Assembly (NCBI GenBank): GCA_963924555.1 | Contig: OZ004594.1 | Location: 1,488,001-1,552,000 of the forward strand | DNA from: Crambe crambe | Lineage: Eukaryota; Porifera; Demospongiae; Poecilosclerida; Crambeidae | Length of the DNA stretch: 64,000 nucleotides | Reading direction: 5' to 3' | In this document: piece by piece, positions 60,401 to 64,000 of the stretch | Layout of the letters: every line of letters starts with the position of its first letter | How positions within the stretch are numbered: the first letter of the stretch is position 1 | Translations under genes and position numbers: made by a program | The notes under the pieces: generated by a model | Told to the model about the DNA's origin: nothing | What the model saw: the letters and a program-made list of their open reading frames with translations, nothing else | Database searches by the model: none

Positions 60401-62289
60401 GACTTGTCATGCAGGTATATCTGGATGCAACACACACTGATGACCTGTTTAGCAAAATTGTACATGGTGTAGATAGAAGAACTGAGGATGAGTGTTTCCA
60501 GGGCAGAGCAACAGCTAGCATGGAAAGAGGATTACATGAAACAAGAGGTTATGGATATTCAGAAGGTATGATGAATCATGGGTGCCTTGTAGAGTAAGAT
60601 TGGTATCCTTATAAAGAGACTACAAGAAGCTGAAGATCGGAATCAAGAACTCACTGCCACCATTTCACAAGGTTGGTCTATCTCCAATTCTCGATCTCTC
60701 TGTGATTGATTACTATGTAATGCAGCAACTAAGCCACTATTGAGACAAATAGAAAATCTACAAACAGCCCATTCAACGCAGTCTGCCAACTGGGAAAAAG
60801 TTGAAACAAGTCTAACTCAAAGGCTAGGTAAGTAAAAGAAGGGGGAAAAAAAAAAAAAAAAAATTGATAGCAGAGAATGGTTTCGATCCATCGACCTCTG
60901 GGTTATGGGCCCAGCACGCTCCCACTGCGCCACTCTGCTACGACGGGTAACGTGTGATCTATTTTGCGTATTCATAGTTGATGCCCAAGCTCAGCTGAAC
61001 TTGGCAGTGGAGAGAGAACGTACTGCAGTTGAAAAAGAAATGAGATTGCAGTCAAGAGTCAACGCTCTGGAGACACAACTGAGTGGCATCAGACAAGAGA
61101 AATCCCAGCTGCTAGCCACAGTGGAACTGGAGAGAGCTAAGCTGGAAACTCTGGAAGAAGGTCACCATAGGTAAGAGGGTTCCATTTCTGTTTGATAAAA
61201 GTGGAATTAACCTGTACATATGTCTTTCAGAGACTCAGCTAAGTTAGAAGCACTGAGAGCATCTTACCAGCAATCCATGGATGAATTAAGAAAGGAAAAG
61301 GTATTATTTCTAATGATATTTTAATAGATTTTCAGAGCATAAATTGTGCAGGAAATGTTAGAACGACAGCTAGAGTACGAAAGAGTCAGAGTTGAGGCAG
61401 AGAGCAGAAAGGCTTGCCTTGAATCACAAGAAAAAGTAAGATTTATGCCTCTATAATTATGAATATTATAGTGAAAGGGGAACAGATCTTGGACGCTTGG
61501 GTAGGAAATCTTATAATTCTCTTCATATTGATAGGAACGCTTGAGATCACAGTTGGCTAACTCTTTATCATCAATAAATCACACAGTGTCTCGTCAATCT
61601 AGCAGTGGAAGTCAGGTAATCAAGCACTGTTTGGACGCCATTATTAGTCACTCCCTTCTCTTCCTCTTCAGGGTGATATCCTTGAGAAATCTCTTCAGAG
61701 GTCTGAGAGTGGAAGGAGAGAGAGTGTATCTGAATACTCCTTGCATGGCAGCACTCATTCCACAGCTGGTTCTGCTTCAGCCCTAGAGCGCCTTCAGTCC
61801 TTGCTCAAACAAAGAGAAGGAGAGCTAACTAACACACAGGTCAGTGTGGATCCTTTAATAATTTATTAACCAGTGATAAATTTCTTGTGCTATGTATCAT
61901 GTTAGAATTTGGCCAGTTCTCTTGAACGCTCGAGAGCAGCTATGGCTGAAGACCTTGCTAAACTCTCGTCAGAGAATGAACAATTGAGTCAACAAGTGGA
62001 TAAGATTCCATTTCTTCAGCAGGAACTTCAGGTAGAGTTATGATTGTAAACCAGTCGGTTTTACCTGTCCATTGAAGGAACTGTTGTGTGTTGCAGGAAG
62101 TGCAGAAGAAATATGAGGCAATGCTTCAGATGTATGGAGAGAAAGCGGAGGAAGCAGAAGAACTCAAACTTGACATTCAGGACCTTAAGGTCATGTACAG
62201 GCAACAGGTACTTTATTACGAGCATCTAGAAAAAGATTCCACGTGTTTATTTCCTACAGATTGATGAATTGGTCAGTGGAAGAAGATAA
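57439..62289 (+). CDS. TMF1: TATA element modulatory factor 1 (Golgi coiled-coil tether, ARA160)
   Basis: The protein starts MSWFDSSFTFAKSALSQAQK SIDKVLDI, the highly conserved TMF1 N-terminus. A long exon (57651-59041) encodes a Ser/Thr-rich, poorly conserved region. From 59118 onward some fifteen short exons encode continuous coiled coil: LLKEKDEQITQLMEEGEKLS, KLRQKERQNDQLLAAQRQ, RQIENLQTAHS, LNLAVERERTAVEKEMRLQS. The conserved TMF_TATA_bd C-terminus YEAMLQMYGEKAEEAEELKL, DIQDLKVMYRQQIDELVSGRR ends at 62289. TMF1 is a golgin that captures vesicles and binds RAB6; the old name reflects reported DNA binding. The gene looks full length. An initiator tRNA lies antisense in one intron. Confidence 0.93.
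60868..60939 (-). tRNA. Initiator tRNA-Met (CAT anticodon) inside a TMF1 intron, antisense
   Basis: Read on the minus strand the 72-nt gene starts AGCAGAGTGGCGCAGTGG and ends CTCTGCTA. The 7-bp acceptor stem AGCAGAG:CTCTGCT pairs fully. The anticodon arm CTGGG-CCCATAA-CCCAG carries CAT and the three G:C pairs typical of initiators. The T arm has GGATCGAAACC, with AUCG in place of the usual TTCG, another eukaryotic initiator hallmark. Downstream on the minus strand is a long T run (plus-strand A run at 60846-60863), a strong RNA polymerase III terminator. The CCA is not encoded, as expected. No intron. Confidence 0.97.
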
Positions 62290-62398
62290 TAACTTTATAA
62301 TAAACAGCACATGCGCATTAATTTGCAACATAATCATTACGTCATTATAATAACAATCACATGACATGACATGACAAGATCATTGAACTTCAGGTACT
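62290..62398. other. Spacer between TMF1 and the ankyrin gene
   Basis: Only 109 bp in a same-strand arrangement. It includes an ACATGACATGACATGACA short repeat at about 62360-62376, and a possible acceptor (CTTCAG then GT) just before the ankyrin start, so the ankyrin start exon may have an upstream non-coding exon. Confidence 0.5.
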
Positions 62399-64000
62399 AT
62401 GAAAAGAGCTAGAGATTCCCCATCAGCACCGTCTAAAGACGATTATCTTAATTCGGATTGTCTTATTTCGGCGTGTGAAGAAGGTGGCACTGAAGCACTC
62501 GATACCTTGCTAAAAAATGGAACGTATGACGTGAACTATCAGAATTATAGAGGTCAGTCACCCTTAATCGCGGCGAGTTATCGTGGTCATGTTGAAGTAG
62601 TCAAAGTTTTACTGGAGCATGGGGCAAATGTACACCAGAAATCCAAAGTAAGTGGAGACACAGCTCTAATCTCTGCATGTGCAAAAGGATACAAAGAGAG
62701 TGCCAAACTGCTTCTAAATAAGGGTGCCAAAATCAACATGCAAACAAATGACGGGGTGTGTGCTCTGCATGTGGCAAGTGCAAATAGACATACAGATACA
62801 GTCAAATTGCTTCTAAATAAGGGTGCCAAAATCAACATGCAGACAAATAATGGGCGATGTGCTCTGCATCAGGCAAGTTACAATGGACATACAGAAATAG
62901 TTGAACTGCTTCTACATAAGAGTGCTAACATCAACATGCAAGACAAGAGTGGTTGGTGTGCTCTGCATGTGGCGAGTCTGAATGGACATGCAGACACAGT
63001 CAAACTGCTTCTAAATAAGGGTGCCGAAATCAACATGCAAACAAATAATGGGATATGTGCTCTGCGTGAGGCAAGTTACAATGGACATACAGAAATAGTT
63101 GAACTGCTTCTACATAAGAGTGCTAACATCAACATGCAAGACAAGAGTGGTTGGTGTGCTCTGCATGTGGCGAGTCTGAATGGACATGCAGACACAGTCA
63201 AACTGCTTCTAAATAAGGGTGCCGAAATCAACATGCAAACAAATAATGGGATATGTGCTCTGCATGAGGCAAGTTACAATGGACATACAGAAATAGTTGA
63301 ACTGCTTCTACATAAGAGTGCTAACCTCAACATGCAAGACAAGGATGGCTGGTGTGCTCTGCATGTGGCAAGTCAGAATGGACATGTAGACACAGTCAAA
63401 CTGCTTCTAAATAAGGGTGCCGAAATCAACATGCAAACAAATGGTGGGATATGTGCTCTGCACCAGGCAAGTTACAATGGACATACAGAAATAGTTGAAC
63501 TGCTTCTACATAAGAGTGCTAACATCAACATGCAAGACAAGAGTGGTTGGTGTGACAAGGATGGCTGGTGTGCTCTGTATGTGGCAAGTCAGAATGGACA
63601 TGTAGACATAGTCAAACTACTTCTAAATAAGGGTGCCGAAATCAACATGCAAGCAAATAATGGGAGATGTGCTCTGCGTCAGGCAAGTTGCAATGGACAT
63701 ACAAAAATAGCTGAACTGCTTCTGAATAAGGGTGCTAAAATTGACATGCAAGACAAGAATGGTGTGTGTGCTCTGCATGTGGCAAGTCAGAATGGTCATA
63801 CAGACACAGTCAAACTGCTTCTAGATAGAGGTGCTGAAGTAGATGTTCAAGATTTGAATAAAAGGACACCTTTAATGCAAGCAGCTTATAAGGGACACTC
63901 GACTATTGTCCGTATCCTATTGGATTATTCTGCATCCAAAACACTTGCATCCATCAATGATAAAACTGCACTTCATTTTGCCATTCAAGGTAATCACACT
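62399..64000 (+). CDS. Ankyrin-repeat protein, 3' end outside window
   Basis: Open for 534 codons from ATG 62399 to the window edge with no stop. After a short N-terminus (MKRARDSPSAPSKDDYLNSD) about fifteen ankyrin repeats follow. Repeats 3 to 11 alternate between two near-identical types, CALHVASxNGHxDTVKLLL with NKGAEINMQTNNG, and CALHxASYNGHTEIVELLL with HKSANINMQDKSG, giving a 66-residue (198-bp) higher-order unit. Repeat 10 carries a six-residue in-frame duplication (63536-63553 and 63554-63571). The final repeats (TPLMQAAYKGHSTIVRILL, TALHFAIQGNH) are more diverged. Ankyrin arrays mediate protein binding; any further domain (death, kinase, NACHT-like) would lie beyond the window. No intron is evident, unlike its neighbours. 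Confidence 0.9.
   Translation, partial: MKRARDSPSAPSKDDYLNSDCLISACEEGGTEALDTLLKNGTYDVNYQNYRGQSPLIAASYRGHVEVVKVLLEHGANVHQKSKVSGDTALISACAKGYKESAKLLLNKGAKINMQTNDGVCALHVASANRHTDTVKLLLNKGAKINMQTNNGRCALHQASYNGHTEIVELLLHKSANINMQDKSGWCALHVASLNGHADTVKLLLNKGAEINMQTNNGICALREASYNGHTEIVELLLHKSANINMQDKSGWCALHVASLNGHADTVKLLLNKGAEINMQTNNGICALHEASYNGHTEIVELLLHKSANLNMQDKDGWCALHVASQNGHVDTVKLLLNKGAEINMQTNGGICALHQASYNGHTEIVELLLHKSANINMQDKSGWCDKDGWCALYVASQNGHVDIVKLLLNKGAEINMQANNGRCALRQASCNGHTKIAELLLNKGAKIDMQDKNGVCALHVASQNGHTDTVKLLLDRGAEVDVQDLNKRTPLMQAAYKGHSTIVRILLDYSASKTLASINDKTALHFAIQGNHT

Noticed and set aside
60905-61174. Apparent start MGPARSHCATLLRR before a coiled-coil segment
   Set aside because: The beginning is antisense tRNA-Met sequence; only the part from about 60978 on is a TMF1 exon.
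62587-62838. Minus-strand frame with repeated PSFVCMLILAPLFRS-like text
   Set aside because: Antisense of the ankyrin repeats; its periodicity comes from the coding repeats.
62399-64000. Ankyrin array as a bacterial symbiont contaminant
   Set aside because: It lies 109 bp from TMF1 on the same contig and has similar base composition; contamination is unlikely, though transfer from a symbiont in the past cannot be excluded.

Overview
The window is animal nuclear DNA, most likely from a demosponge such as Amphimedon. Genes carry spliceosomal introns, many only 50 to 100 nt long. Intergenic spaces are tiny and the gene set is conserved metazoan. The species call is an inference from compactness and gene content. 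There is one assembly gap of exactly 200 N (5363-5562). No CRISPR array, virus, or transposase gene was seen; mobile DNA consists of short non-coding elements with terminal inverted repeats.

Layout, left to right: SUZ12 (+, 5' end outside the window); a secretory-type JmjC protein (-) head-to-head with an SPSB3-like SPRY/SOCS-box gene (+); a RAMA-domain protein (-) head-to-head with CHMP6 (+); a KLHL2/3-like BTB-BACK-Kelch gene (-) head-to-head with a single-exon SRCR receptor (+); RPP21 of RNase P/MRP (-) head-to-head with COX10 (+); DNA ligase 1 (-) head-to-head with an UNC13D/BAIAP3-like gene (+); a second tandem copy of that UNC13-like gene (+); PDPK1 (-) head-to-head with ATP synthase subunit d (+); a LUC7-like splicing factor (-) head-to-head with TMF1 (+), whose intron holds an antisense initiator tRNA-Met; and an ankyrin-repeat gene (+) that runs off the right edge.

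Two structural themes stand out. First, seven successive genes on the minus strand are each paired with a plus-strand gene, with start codons 121 to 311 bp apart, so nearly all promoters here are shared and divergent; the paired products are functionally unrelated (for example DNA ligase with an exocytosis factor). Second, a segment of about 9.3 kb carrying the whole UNC13-like gene was duplicated in tandem. Both copies keep all exons, and all four coding length differences I found are multiples of three. Introns have diverged by two private short-element insertions and two private minisatellite expansions, and the promoter of copy 2 has a third private insertion. The genes are mostly core cell-biology genes (Polycomb, ESCRT-III, RNase P, haem A synthesis, replication, PI3K signalling, ATP synthase, U1 snRNP, Golgi tether) and do not form a pathway or operon. 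Exon limits were read from splice motifs by eye and are approximate unless stated.
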